From DATJZH01 sp035499215 (GTDB lineage: Bacteria > Actinomycetota > Actinomycetes > Streptosporangiales > Streptosporangiaceae), in the NCBI GenBank assembly GCA_035499215.1, contig DATJZH010000248.1, positions 1-17,049 on the forward strand: 17,049 nt of DNA, read 5' to 3'. The notes beneath the pieces were generated by a model that saw only the letters and a program-made list of their open reading frames with translations, searched no databases and had not been told where the DNA came from. Of the stretch, positions 1 to 7,245 are shown piece by piece (positions within the stretch are counted from its first letter, which is position 1; every line of letters begins with the position of its first letter). A program made the translations under genes and the position numbers.

Positions 1-609
1 GCCGCGCTGCGCCGGGATGCCGCGCGCCGCCGGCTCAGTGGCTGGATTCATGAATTAGCTGCTAAGCGCACGAGAAAGACGCGTGGCGGCGGGCCGGGGC
101 CGATCCGAGTTGACCGGTATCTGCTCCCGCGCGAGGTGCCGGTGGTGGCGGTGCGCAAACATCCCGCCGTCCTGATCCCGCCGGCCGCCATGGCCCTGGC
201 CGGGCTGCTGGCGGCGGGCGTGCTGAGCGCCACCATCCTGCAGCACCATAAGGTTCCGCTGGCCGTCGTGTGGCTGCTGTGCGCGTTCCTGGTGGCGCGG
301 CTGATCTGGAAAGCGGCCAACTGGTCCGTCGACTACTTCGTCGTCACCGACAACCGGATGTTCCAGACCTCCGGGTTTTTCACCCGGAACATCGGGGCGG
401 TGTCGCATACGAAGGTCACGGACCTGACGTTCCGGCGCTCGTCAGCCGGCCGGCTGCTCGGGTACGGCGAGCTGATCGTCGAAACGGCCGCCGTGGATCA
501 GGCGCTGAGCCGTGTCGACTATATTCCGCATCCCGAAGCGGTGTACCTCCGCGTCTGCAAGGGGATCCTGTTCCCCGACCGCCCTGGCGACGATGGCGAC
601 GACCTCTGA
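1..609 (+). CDS. PH-domain (bPH2-type) membrane protein, 5' partial
   Basis: The frame is open from the first base of the window to the TGA ending at 609, so the gene starts upstream; 202 residues are visible. A GTG at 136 would give a 157-residue protein, but the residues before it (RVDRYLLPREVPVVAVRKHP) look like the conserved lead-in of this family, so I treat that GTG as internal. Two membrane segments follow, near visible residues 53-73 and 86-104 (VPLAVVWLLCAFLVARL). Then comes a PH-like beta domain of the bPH2/YdbT type, containing VDYFVVTDNRMFQTSGFF and the GRLLGYGELIVET strand pair. Family members are integral membrane proteins with a cytoplasmic PH-like domain of poorly known role. 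It converges on the htrA-like gene across a hairpin-containing gap. The family call is fairly sure; the function is open. Confidence 0.8.
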   Translation, partial: AALRRDAARRRLSGWIHELAAKRTRKTRGGGPGPIRVDRYLLPREVPVVAVRKHPAVLIPPAAMALAGLLAAGVLSATILQHHKVPLAVVWLLCAFLVARLIWKAANWSVDYFVVTDNRMFQTSGFFTRNIGAVSHTKVTDLTFRRSSAGRLLGYGELIVETAAVDQALSRVDYIPHPEAVYLRVCKGILFPDRPGDDGDDL

Positions 610-681
610 AGTTGGCGGCCAGCCCGCGCCCGCCCCGGCCGGCCGGTCCGGTGGCATCACCCGGCCAGGGTGAAGCCTGTA

Positions 682-699
682 TGTAATCGTATGACTACA
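682..699. promoter_or_regulatory. 18-bp imperfect palindrome, candidate operator
   Basis: TGTAATCGTATGACTACA matches its own reverse complement at 14 of 18 positions, with half sites TGTA-TC and GA-TACA. It is AT-rich compared with its surroundings and lies 18 bp before the ATG at 717 of the broken twin-arginine remnant. Dyads of this length are typical of dimeric repressors (TetR, GntR or BlaI types), but I cannot assign one. No intact gene follows, so it may be a leftover control site. Confidence 0.25.
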
Positions 700-716
700 C
701 TGTGCGTTGACGCTGG

Positions 717-980
717 ATGCACGCAGGAGTGGCCGGGGCGAGCACGGGGGATGCAGCCAGGACGCCTTCGGACCCACTCCGCCCGCGGGTATCCCGCCGC
801 GGCTTCTTGGCGGCGGGCAGCGCGGGCATTTGCGGCGGGTCTGGCCGGAGGGGGGCTCACTGGCGCGGCAGCCGCGCGGGCGAGCGACGCGCCAGGCCCG
901 CGTCCAGCGTCCCCCGGGCGCAGGCCGCACCCGGCCAGGCGGCCCGGGTCAGCGCGGGCGACCCGGCCGCGGTGATCTGA
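717..980 (+). pseudogene. Frame-broken remnant of a twin-arginine exported protein
   Basis: The frame from ATG 717 encodes a hydrophilic leader, then VSRRGFLAAGSAG (the SRRGFL twin-arginine motif is at 792-809). It then turns into arginine-rich nonsense. From about 825 a neighbouring frame carries the matching hydrophobic and cleavage-like stretch AFAAGLAGGGLTGAAAARAS. Joined across a frameshift near 820-835, the two give a complete Tat signal peptide, of the kind seen on EfeB/Dyp peroxidases and other exported redox proteins. No mature domain follows before the stop at 978-980. I see no clear ribosome binding site. The frame split is visible; decay of a real exported protein is inference, and chance in GC-rich DNA is possible. 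Confidence 0.3.
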
Positions 981-997
981 CCGGATCACGTCACGGC

Positions 998-1034
998 GCC
1001 GGGATCGCCCGCGATGATCGCGGGCGATCCCGGC
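998..1034. terminator. Long GC hairpin between convergent genes
   Basis: The left arm GCCGGGATCGCCCGCGAT (998-1015) and the right arm ATCGCGGGCGATCCCGGC (1017-1034) are perfect reverse complements of 18 bp around one unpaired base. The dyad lies between the end of the PH-domain gene (609) and the stop of the protease (1077), which converge. A bidirectional transcription stop is the simplest reading. There is no T-tract, as is common for actinomycete terminators. The near-zero loop would also allow cruciform formation or a protein-binding dyad. Confidence 0.5.
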
Positions 1035-1076
1035 CGCTGCGGCCTGCCGCTGATCCGGGCGGGCGGCGGATCCCAG

Positions 1077-2369
1077 TCAGCCGGCCGGGCCGCCGGCCAG
1101 CACCGCCGTCGCGGTCTGCATCTGGCCGAACTGGTCAGTCCAGCTGATGCTGACCTTGTCCGCGGGGTGGTATCCCTCGATCAGGGTCTGGACGTCTGAC
1201 GGCGAGCTGACCTCGTGGCCGCCGAGCGAGACAATCGCGTCACCGGCCGTCAGCCCGGCCTGGTCGGCTGCCGATCCCGGCACCACTTCCTGGATGACAG
1301 CGCCAGGGCTGGCTTCGCCGCCGAACGCTCCCGGCTGTCCGCCGGAAGGCGCGACGGCCACGCCCAGGAAGCCGGTACCGCCGATATGCACCGAGGCTGA
1401 CGAGTCACCCGCCTCGACCTGGCCGGCGATCGAGAGCGCCTCGTTAATCGGGATCGCGAACGCCGTCGTTGCCGCGGCAGTGGCGCTGGCAGTATCGGCG
1501 GAGCCATTCTGGGAGGCAGCGGATGCGGCGGTGTTCATGCCGATGACCTGCGCGCCGGTGTTGGCCAGCGGGCCGCCGGAGTCCCCCGGCTGGATGCCCG
1601 CGTTCGTCCTGATCAGCCCGGTCAGGTGCTCCGACACGCCGTCCCCGTCGTCGACGGCCGTGATCGAGCTGCCCAGGGCGGCGACCTTCCCGGTCGCGAC
1701 CGACGGCGTGCCGCCCTTGCCGCCGGCGTTGCCAAGCGCAACGACCTTCTGGCCGGCCGCGACCTTCGAGGAATTACCGAGGGTCACGATCTGCAGCCCT
1801 GACGCCCCGTGCAGCTGCAGCACCGCGACATCGTGGCTCCTGCTGTATCCGACCACTGCCGCCCGGTAGGTGCGGCCATTGCCCACATCCCGTGCCCTGA
1901 TGGACGTGGCGCCGGCGATGACGTGGTTGTTGGTCAGCACCTCGCCTGTTGACGTCAGCACCATCCCGGTCCCGGCCGAGGCCGCCTTCTGGTAGCCGAG
2001 CGTGGAGGTTATGTCGACCAGGCCGGGGTCGAGCTTGCTGGCGATCGCGGCCGTGCTCAGCACCGGAGTCCCCGTTTCGGTCGCGGCCCAGGCCGATCCG
2101 GCGACCGCCACGGCCAGCGCCGCGCCCGCGGCTGCGACTGCCAGGCCCCGCCGGCGCGGCCGCCTGACCGGGCCGTCGGGCTCCTGCCGCCAGCCGCCGT
2201 AGCCAGCCGGGCCCCCGTAGCCAGGACCAGCCCGGCCGCCATAGCCAGCAGGACCCTCGTCGCCGGCCTGACCGCCTGGACCTGGCCATGGTGCGCGCGG
2301 GTCCCACTGCGGCGATCCGGGCTGGTGCGGCGATCCGGGCTCGGACGCCGGATCGTAGGTCGTGCTCAT
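1077..2369 (-). CDS. HtrA-like trypsin-type serine protease with PDZ domain
   Basis: 430 residues. The cytoplasmic N terminus is Pro/Gly/Tyr-rich (GYGG repeats, residues 1-60), followed by a basic stop (RRPRRRG, 69-75) and one membrane helix at about 76-95. The S1C protease domain is extracytoplasmic, with the visible catalytic triad His149 (TNNHVI), Asp180 (SHDVAVLQL) and Ser264 (GDSGGPL). A single PDZ domain covers about 334-427, with GFLGVAV and VVPGSAADQAGLTAGDAIVSL. This is the usual actinobacterial DegP/HtrA layout for envelope protein quality control. ATG 2367-2369 is preceded by GAGGGG at 7-bp spacing. The 116-bp gap to the upstream small gene is enough for its own promoter. A TTGACA-like -35 (2484-2489, minus strand) overlaps that gene's stop codon, but I find no clear -10. 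The protein looks intact. Confidence 0.93.
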   Translation of the reverse strand: MSTTYDPASEPGSPHQPGSPQWDPRAPWPGPGGQAGDEGPAGYGGRAGPGYGGPAGYGGWRQEPDGPVRRPRRRGLAVAAAGAALAVAVAGSAWAATETGTPVLSTAAIASKLDPGLVDITSTLGYQKAASAGTGMVLTSTGEVLTNNHVIAGATSIRARDVGNGRTYRAAVVGYSRSHDVAVLQLHGASGLQIVTLGNSSKVAAGQKVVALGNAGGKGGTPSVATGKVAALGSSITAVDDGDGVSEHLTGLIRTNAGIQPGDSGGPLANTGAQVIGMNTAASAASQNGSADTASATAAATTAFAIPINEALSIAGQVEAGDSSASVHIGGTGFLGVAVAPSGGQPGAFGGEASPGAVIQEVVPGSAADQAGLTAGDAIVSLGGHEVSSPSDVQTLIEGYHPADKVSISWTDQFGQMQTATAVLAGGPAG

Positions 2370-2485
2370 GGTCTTGTCCCCTCAGTACTTAGCCCGAGCT
2401 TTGCTCACCCACCGCATCGGGCATATTCCATCGTCGGATCCGCACCCGGGGAAGACCTCGAAGCACCCGGAGGGTTTGCTGTCTG

Positions 2486-2701
2486 TCAACTGAAGGTCAG
2501 CTGACCGCGGCGATGGACGCGCTCGGGCGGGAGCAGCAGCGCACCGGCGAGGAAGAACACCGCGCCGATCGGGGTGCCCGGCCTGGATCGCTCGGCCTTG
2601 CGCAGCTGGCCGGTCGCCGGGCTGATGGAGCCGGCCACCGCGGAGGCGCCGAAGGCGACGGACCCGAGCTCCCGGGCCCGCGGCCGCACCGGCGCCGTCA
2701 T
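2486..2701 (-). CDS. Small hypothetical membrane protein coupled to pgm
   Basis: 71 residues. The ATG (2699-2701) overlaps the TGA of pgm as ATGA, the arrangement of translationally coupled genes, and the strand is the same, so the two are probably co-transcribed. I do not recognise the family. The N-terminal half (RARELGSVAFGASAVAGSIS) is weakly hydrophobic; a clear membrane helix follows at about 44-58 (PIGAVFFLAGALLLP), then a short basic tail (PERVHRRGQ). There is no ribosome binding site of its own apart from the upstream pgm codons. An overlapping frame (2382-2801) is longer but arginine/serine-rich and unlikely. Support comes from the ATGA overlap and the helix; the role is unknown. 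Confidence 0.55.
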   Translation of the reverse strand: MTAPVRPRARELGSVAFGASAVAGSISPATGQLRKAERSRPGTPIGAVFFLAGALLLPPERVHRRGQLTFS

Positions 2702-4338
2702 GCCGTCTTAAGCACGCCGTCGAGGATCTGCTGCGCCTCTTCCTGGATGCGGGCGAGGTGCTCGGGGCCCTGGAACGACTCGGCGTACAGCTTGTAGACA
2801 TCTTCAGTGCCAGATGGCCGGGCAGCGAACCAGCTCGAGCGGGTGCTGACCTTCAGGCCGCCCAGCGGCTCGCCGTTGCCGGGCGCGGTAGTGAGCCGGC
2901 TCAGCACCGGCTCGCCGCCGAGTTCGTCGATGCTGGCCTGGTCCGGGGACAGGCGGGCGAGTGCCGCCTTCTGCTCGCGGCTGGCCGGCGCGTCGATGCG
3001 AGCGTAAGCAGGGTGGCCGAGCCTGCCGGTCAGCTCGCGGTAATGCTCGGCGGGCGAGCGGCCGGTGACCGCGGTGATCTCAGAGGCGAGCAGGGCGAGG
3101 ATGATGCCGTCCTTGTCGGTCGTCCAGACCCGGCCGTCACGGCGCAGGAACGAGGCCCCGGCGCTTTCCTCCCCGCCGAAGGCGACAGTCCCCGCCAGCA
3201 GGCCGGGCACGAACCACTTGAACCCGACCGGCACCTCCATCAGGCGGCGCCCGGCGTCGGCCGCCACCCGGTCGATGATCGAGGAGCTGACCATCGTCTT
3301 GCCGACGGCGGCGTCGGCGGGCCAGTTCTCGCGATGGCGGTACAGATAGTCGATCGCTGCGGCCAGGTAGTGGTTGGGGTTGAGCAGGCCCGCGTCCGGG
3401 GTCACGATGCCGTGCCGGTCGGAATCGGTATCGTTGCCCGTCGCGATGGCGAACTCGTCCCGGCGTGCGATCAGTGATGCCATGGCGTACGGCGACGAGC
3501 AGTCCATCCGGATCCGGCCGTCCCAGTCCAGGGTCATGAACCGGAAGGTGGCGTCTACCACCGGATTTACCACGGTCAGGTCCAGCCGGTACCGGTCGGC
3601 GATCTCGCCCCAGTAGGCAACGCTGGCCCCGCCGAGCGGGTCGGCGCCGATCCGCACGCCCGCTGCCCGCACCGCGTCGATGTTCAGCACCGTCGGCAGC
3701 GCGGCCACGTACTCGGCGATGAAGTCGTGCCGCCCGGCCTGGGCCTTCGCCTGCGCGTAGCGGATCCTGCGGACCCCTCTCAGCCCGCCCCGCAGCAGCT
3801 CGTTGGCCCGGTCCTGGATCACCGAGGTGATCTGCGCGCCGGCCGGGCCGCCGTCGGGCGGGTTGTACTTGAAGCCGCCGTCCTCCGGCGGGTTGTGCGA
3901 CGGCGTGACCACGATCCCGTCCGCCAGGCCGTCAGCCCGGCCCTCGTTGTACCCGAGGATGGCGAGCGAGATCGCCGGGGTCGGCGTGTAGCCGTCCCTG
4001 CTGTCTGCCAGCACCCGCACGCCGCCAGCGGCCAGCACCTCGAGCGCAGTGACGAAGGCCGGCTCGGAGAGCGCATGCGTGTCGCGGCCGATGAACAGGG
4101 GGCCGGTGATTCCGCGGCCTGCACGATACTCGCAGATCGCCTGCGTCGTCGCGGCGATGTGATCTTCATTGAAGGACAGCCGCAGCGCCGAGCCGCGATG
4201 GCCCGACGTGCCGAAAACGACCTGCTGGCCCGGTTCAGCCGGGTCCGGGTGCTGCGCGTAGTAGGCGGTCACCAGTCGTGCCACGTCAACGAGATCGGCC
4301 TGCGTCGCCAACTGCCCTGCCCGCTCATGCGCCGCCAC
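2698..4338 (-). CDS. pgm: Phosphoglucomutase (alpha-D-glucose phosphate-specific)
   Basis: Interconverts glucose 1-phosphate and glucose 6-phosphate in the cytoplasm, linking glycolysis to glycogen, trehalose and cell-wall sugar nucleotides. With a GTG start at 4336-4338 the protein is 546 residues, the same length as E. coli Pgm. The start is set by AGGAGGA a few bases upstream and by the family-like opening (HERAGQLATQADLVDVARLV). An upstream GTG at 4443 would add 35 unconserved residues. Motifs in order: FGTSGHRGS (42-50), phosphoserine loop TPSHNPPEDGG with Ser147, metal loop GNDTDSDRHG with Asp303/305/307, sugar-binding GGEESAGASF (388-397), and phosphate-binding RPSGT (507-511). All key residues are present. 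It shares an ATGA junction with the small gene downstream and diverges from the beta-propeller gene. Confidence 0.95.
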   Translation of the reverse strand: MAAHERAGQLATQADLVDVARLVTAYYAQHPDPAEPGQQVVFGTSGHRGSALRLSFNEDHIAATTQAICEYRAGRGITGPLFIGRDTHALSEPAFVTALEVLAAGGVRVLADSRDGYTPTPAISLAILGYNEGRADGLADGIVVTPSHNPPEDGGFKYNPPDGGPAGAQITSVIQDRANELLRGGLRGVRRIRYAQAKAQAGRHDFIAEYVAALPTVLNIDAVRAAGVRIGADPLGGASVAYWGEIADRYRLDLTVVNPVVDATFRFMTLDWDGRIRMDCSSPYAMASLIARRDEFAIATGNDTDSDRHGIVTPDAGLLNPNHYLAAAIDYLYRHRENWPADAAVGKTMVSSSIIDRVAADAGRRLMEVPVGFKWFVPGLLAGTVAFGGEESAGASFLRRDGRVWTTDKDGIILALLASEITAVTGRSPAEHYRELTGRLGHPAYARIDAPASREQKAALARLSPDQASIDELGGEPVLSRLTTAPGNGEPLGGLKVSTRSSWFAARPSGTEDVYKLYAESFQGPEHLARIQEEAQQILDGVLKTA

Positions 4339-4467
4339 AGCAACTCCTCCTGCCAGGTCAAGCTCAGCACGCAACCGAGCAGACAGACTAAGCGTCACCG
4401 CATCGAGAACCAGGAATGCTGCGGCTCGGCACCTCGGTACCACAATAGATGCGCGGAAACCGGTGAC

Positions 4468-4593
4468 GGCGGGGCGGAGGCCCCGGCGGCCGGGCGGCGG
4501 GAGGCCGGAGGCGGCAGGCGGCGGGAGGCGGCAGGGCGCGGGGTGGCCGGAAGCCGCAGGCAGCCCGGCGGAGGCGCACGGCGGCCGCCGCCC
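4468..4593 (+). repeat. G-rich, purine-skewed low-complexity block
   Basis: About 125 bp between the divergent pgm and beta-propeller genes is made of irregular copies of a GGCGGGAGGC-like unit, with many runs of two to four G on the plus strand and few T. Neither strand shows a convincing reading frame. Such a run could fold as a G-quadruplex or be a degenerate short-repeat tract. It sits in the shared promoter region. Confidence 0.4.
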
Positions 4594-4600
4594 GCGTGGC

Positions 4601-4606
4601 TACGCT
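4601..4606 (+). promoter_or_regulatory. Candidate -10 hexamer of a leaderless promoter
   Basis: TACGCT fits the actinobacterial TAnnnT -10 pattern and ends 6 bp before ATG 4613, the spacing at which transcription would start on the ATG itself. No Shine-Dalgarno sequence precedes that ATG, which agrees with a leaderless transcript. No recognisable -35 is present in the G-rich DNA upstream. Confidence 0.3.
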
Positions 4607-4612
4607 TGAACG

Positions 4613-6340
4613 ATGGGCAATGACGTCAGCCCGCCGCGCCGCCACTGCGCCAGGACTGGCCGGCCGGGCGGGCTGCGGCGAAGAACTGGGCTGCCGGCAC
4701 CGCCGGCACTGATCGGGTCAGCGCTGGCCTGGGCAGCACTGGCCTGGGCAGCACTGACCTGGGCAGCACTGATCGGGTCAGCACTGATCTGGGCAGCTGG
4801 CGGCGGGTACGCCGCAGCGGCCGCCCTGTCGTCCGGGCCCGGCGGCTCCGGCTCCTGGACGGTGTACCACCGCGACGCGGCCGGCACGGGCGTCACGAGG
4901 TCCGTCGCCGCGGTCGACACCGCGACGAGGAAGTGGACCTCGCCCGCCCTCGACGGGCGGATCTACGGTGAGCCCCTCGTGTCAGCGGGGCGGGTATACG
5001 TGGCGACGGAGAACGACACGGTATACGCCCTGTCGTCCGGTACTGGCGCAGTGGCCTGGTCTGTGCATCTGGGCAGGCCGGTCCCCGCGGGCATGCTTCG
5101 CTGTGGCGACATCGCGCCCACTGTGGGAATCACCGGCACACCGGTCATCGATCAGGCTACCGGCGAGATCTTCGTGGTGGCCGACGAGCTGGTCAGCGGA
5201 CGCCCGGCGCACGTGCTGGTCGGCCTCAGCGCGGCCGCCGGCAAGCGCGAGCTGGCGGAGCACGTGGACCCGCCCGGAGCCAATCCGGCGGCGCTGCTGC
5301 AGCGCACCGGACTGACCCTCGACGCCGGTCACGTAGTGTTCGGCTTCGGCGGTAACTACGGCGACTGCTCCTCCTACCGGGGCCGGGTGGTCGCAGTCCC
5401 CGAGACGGGCGGCACGCCGGCCTTCTTCACCGTCGACGCCGCGGCGGGCGAGTCACAGGGCGCGATCTGGATGGGCGGGGCAGCGCCGGCCGTCGACAGC
5501 CGGGGTCACATCTGGGTCAGCGCCGGCAACGGCTCGGTCCACTCGGCCGCCCATGCCTACGACGACAGCGACTCGGCACTCGAGCTGTCGCCGTCCCTGC
5601 GGCTCATGCAGTTCTTCGCACCGAGTACCTGGGCCGCCAATAACGCCAAGGACCTTGATATGTCGACCGTGCCGGTGCTGCTGCCGGACGGGCAAGTGGT
5701 GCTGGCCGGGAAGTCCGGCATCGTCTATCTGCTCAACGGTGCCCGCCTCGGCGGCATCGGCAGGCAGCAGGCCACGCTGGGATCGGCATGCAGCCAGGAC
5801 ATTGACGGCGGCGCTGCGGTCGCGGGCACGACGGTATACCTGCCCTGCCTGAGCGGCATCACGGCAGTGCGCGCGACAAGGTCGCCCCCTGCGCTCGCGC
5901 TGCTGTGGAGGTCAGGAACCGGCGGCGGTCCTCCCATCGTCGCGGCAGGGCTGGTCTGGACCATCGGGCAGAACGGCACGCTGTACGGGCTCGAACCCGG
6001 CACGGGAAAGGCGCGGCAGCGAGCATCGATCGGCGGCCCCGCTAACCACTTCCCGACTCCGAGCGTCGGCGACGGTCTGCTGCTGGCGGCCTCCGCTGAG
6101 CACGTCGTGGCCTTCGGCGCTTCCGGGCCCGGCAGTTCCGGTGCCACCGGGCCGGGTGCGGCCCCGGCAAGCGTTTCGCCAGGCCATCCGAGCCATCCGG
6201 GCAGCACGCCCGCAGTCGCGGCTGCTGGCGGCGGGGGCTTGCCGCCCGCCGCCACTGCGGGCATCGTCATCGCCGGCCTGGTGGTGATCGCCGCCATCGG
6301 CTGGCTCCTGTGGCGCCGGCGGACAGGCGGCGTCAGGTAG
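4613..6340 (+). CDS. PQQ-like beta-propeller protein with C-terminal membrane anchor
   Basis: 575 residues. After a basic N terminus (RRHCARTGRPGGLRRR, 9-24) comes a hydrophobic stretch (30-63) that acts as signal peptide or anchor and is encoded by tandem repeats. Residues 80-505 form a PQQ-like/YVTN-type beta-propeller with recurring blade signatures: GRVYVATENDTVYALSSGTG (126-145), GEIFVVADEL, GQVVLAGKSGIVYLL (360-374) and GLVWTIGQNGTLYGLEPGTG (446-465). A Ser/Gly/Pro linker (503-546) leads to a C-terminal helix (547-567) ending in RRRTGG, so the propeller is held outside the cell. Four cysteines (164, 252, 393, 412) could pair in disulfides. BamB-like or sugar/quinone-binding roles are possible, but I see no quinoprotein dehydrogenase active-site residues, so the function is unassigned. 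There is no Shine-Dalgarno sequence; the start is probably leaderless. Confidence 0.85.
   Translation: MGNDVSPPRRHCARTGRPGGLRRRTGLPAPPALIGSALAWAALAWAALTWAALIGSALIWAAGGGYAAAAALSSGPGGSGSWTVYHRDAAGTGVTRSVAAVDTATRKWTSPALDGRIYGEPLVSAGRVYVATENDTVYALSSGTGAVAWSVHLGRPVPAGMLRCGDIAPTVGITGTPVIDQATGEIFVVADELVSGRPAHVLVGLSAAAGKRELAEHVDPPGANPAALLQRTGLTLDAGHVVFGFGGNYGDCSSYRGRVVAVPETGGTPAFFTVDAAAGESQGAIWMGGAAPAVDSRGHIWVSAGNGSVHSAAHAYDDSDSALELSPSLRLMQFFAPSTWAANNAKDLDMSTVPVLLPDGQVVLAGKSGIVYLLNGARLGGIGRQQATLGSACSQDIDGGAAVAGTTVYLPCLSGITAVRATRSPPALALLWRSGTGGGPPIVAAGLVWTIGQNGTLYGLEPGTGKARQRASIGGPANHFPTPSVGDGLLLAASAEHVVAFGASGPGSSGATGPGAAPASVSPGHPSHPGSTPAVAAAGGGGLPPAATAGIVIAGLVVIAAIGWLLWRRRTGGVR
4706..4795 (+). repeat. 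Six 15-bp in-frame tandem repeats in the signal segment
   Basis: Six units of 15 bp (variants of GCACTGGCCTGGGCA) run without a gap. They encode residues 32-61 as ALIGS, ALAWA, ALAWA, ALTWA, ALIGS, ALIWA. Units 1 and 5 are identical in sequence, which suggests a larger duplication or slippage. The repeat length keeps the frame and sets the length of the N-terminal hydrophobic helix. Confidence 0.9.
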
Positions 6341-6480
6341 CGATGCCCGACCTCACGGCGACGATCGCCCTTGACGGTGACCTCCGTCTGCCTGCAGGTC
6401 TCCCTGGAGAACCCGGACGCGCTTCGTCGGGTCACGGGCAGCAGCTACCGGGATACCGGCGGAGCGCTGTCTGGCCACTG

Positions 6481-6504
6481 CCGCTGCGGGCCCTCTCGCA
6501 GCGG
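6481..6504. terminator. Hairpin between the propeller gene and ndk
   Basis: CCGCTGCG (6481-6488) and CGCAGCGG (6497-6504) form a perfect 8-bp stem around an 8-nt loop. It lies between the stop of the propeller gene (6340) and the stop of ndk (6566), which converge, so a bidirectional terminator is likely. A second short dyad of two CCGCGG copies (6523-6528 and 6536-6541) follows. There is no T-tract. The rest of 6341-6565 shows no gene. Confidence 0.4.
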
Positions 6505-6565
6505 GTGCCCATGCGTCGTGCTCCGCGGCCGCCTGCCGCGGGCGCGGTCACGCCACTCAGTGCTG

Positions 6566-6976
6566 CTAGACGAGGTCGGGAAAGAAGATCTTGATCTCCC
6601 GCTCCGCGGACTCCGGCGAGTCGGATCCATGCACGATGTTCTGCTGCACTTCCAGCGCGTGATCACCGCGGATCGTGCCCATCGAAGCGCGAATCGGGTC
6701 AGTGGAGCCAGCCAGGACGCGGAACGCCTCGATCGCCCGTGGTCCCCGCACGACGAGAGCCACCAGGGGCCCCGACGTGATGAAGTCGACGAGCTGGCCG
6801 AAGAACGGCTTGAGCGCATGTTCGGCGTAGTGGGCCTCGGCGGTATCCCTGTCGAGCGTCCGCAGGTCCATCGCCTCGATCAGCAATCCCTTGGCTTCGA
6901 TCCTGTGCAGGACATCCCCGATAAGTCCCCGCCGCACGCCGTCGGGCTTGACGAGGATCAAGGTACGTTCAGTCAA
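6566..6976 (-). CDS. ndk: Nucleoside diphosphate kinase
   Basis: Transfers the gamma phosphate of NTPs to NDPs through a phosphohistidine, balancing (d)NTP pools in the cytoplasm. 136 residues, the normal bacterial Ndk length. MTERTLILVKPDGVRRGLIG at the N terminus contains the conserved KPD (10-12). The active-site stretch NIVHGSDSPESAEREI carries His116, and the C terminus IKIFFPDLV fits the family. The start codon is TTG (6974-6976), chosen because GAGGAGGAG lies just upstream and the family N terminus begins exactly here. A GATCAC/GTGATC dyad lies 33-47 bp upstream, and a possible -10 TAGGAT reads on the minus strand at 7047-7052. The gene looks intact and monocistronic, converging on the propeller gene. 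Confidence 0.97.
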   Translation of the reverse strand: MTERTLILVKPDGVRRGLIGDVLHRIEAKGLLIEAMDLRTLDRDTAEAHYAEHALKPFFGQLVDFITSGPLVALVVRGPRAIEAFRVLAGSTDPIRASMGTIRGDHALEVQQNIVHGSDSPESAEREIKIFFPDLV

Positions 6977-7008
6977 GAGCTCCTCCTCGGCGGTGGCCCG
7001 GCGACGCC

Positions 7009-7023
7009 GATCACACAGTGATC
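7009..7023. promoter_or_regulatory. 15-bp dyad in the ndk leader
   Basis: GATCAC-ACA-GTGATC is a perfect 6-bp inverted repeat with a 3-bp centre, between the possible ndk -10 (7047-7052) and the ndk start (6976). It could be an operator or a small leader hairpin. I know of no regulator that matches it. The rest of the 6977-7245 gap shows no gene. Confidence 0.22.
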
Positions 7024-7245
7024 ACGGACGAACCGAACCCGGCGAAATCCTATCGTTACCGGCATGCCCACGCTCGGCCGCCGCACGCGTGCGCTGCACG
7101 GCATGACGTCAAGGGTCATCCGCAGCGCGGACCGCACAGTTCCAACTCGCGGCCGCCCCACCCACAATAACGTGACCCTTGCGCACGTGCGGCTAGCGGG
7201 CCGACGGCTCCGGACGCAACCTCGGCACGACGATGGATCTGGACG

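Noticed and set aside
2758..3477. Plus-strand frame of 239 codons opposite pgm
   Set aside because: It lies inside pgm, whose catalytic motifs are all in place. The frame is low in recognisable structure.
4339..4443. N-terminal 35-residue extension of pgm
   Set aside because: The GTG at 4336-4338 has an AGGAGGA site and gives the family length of 546. The extension has no family resemblance.
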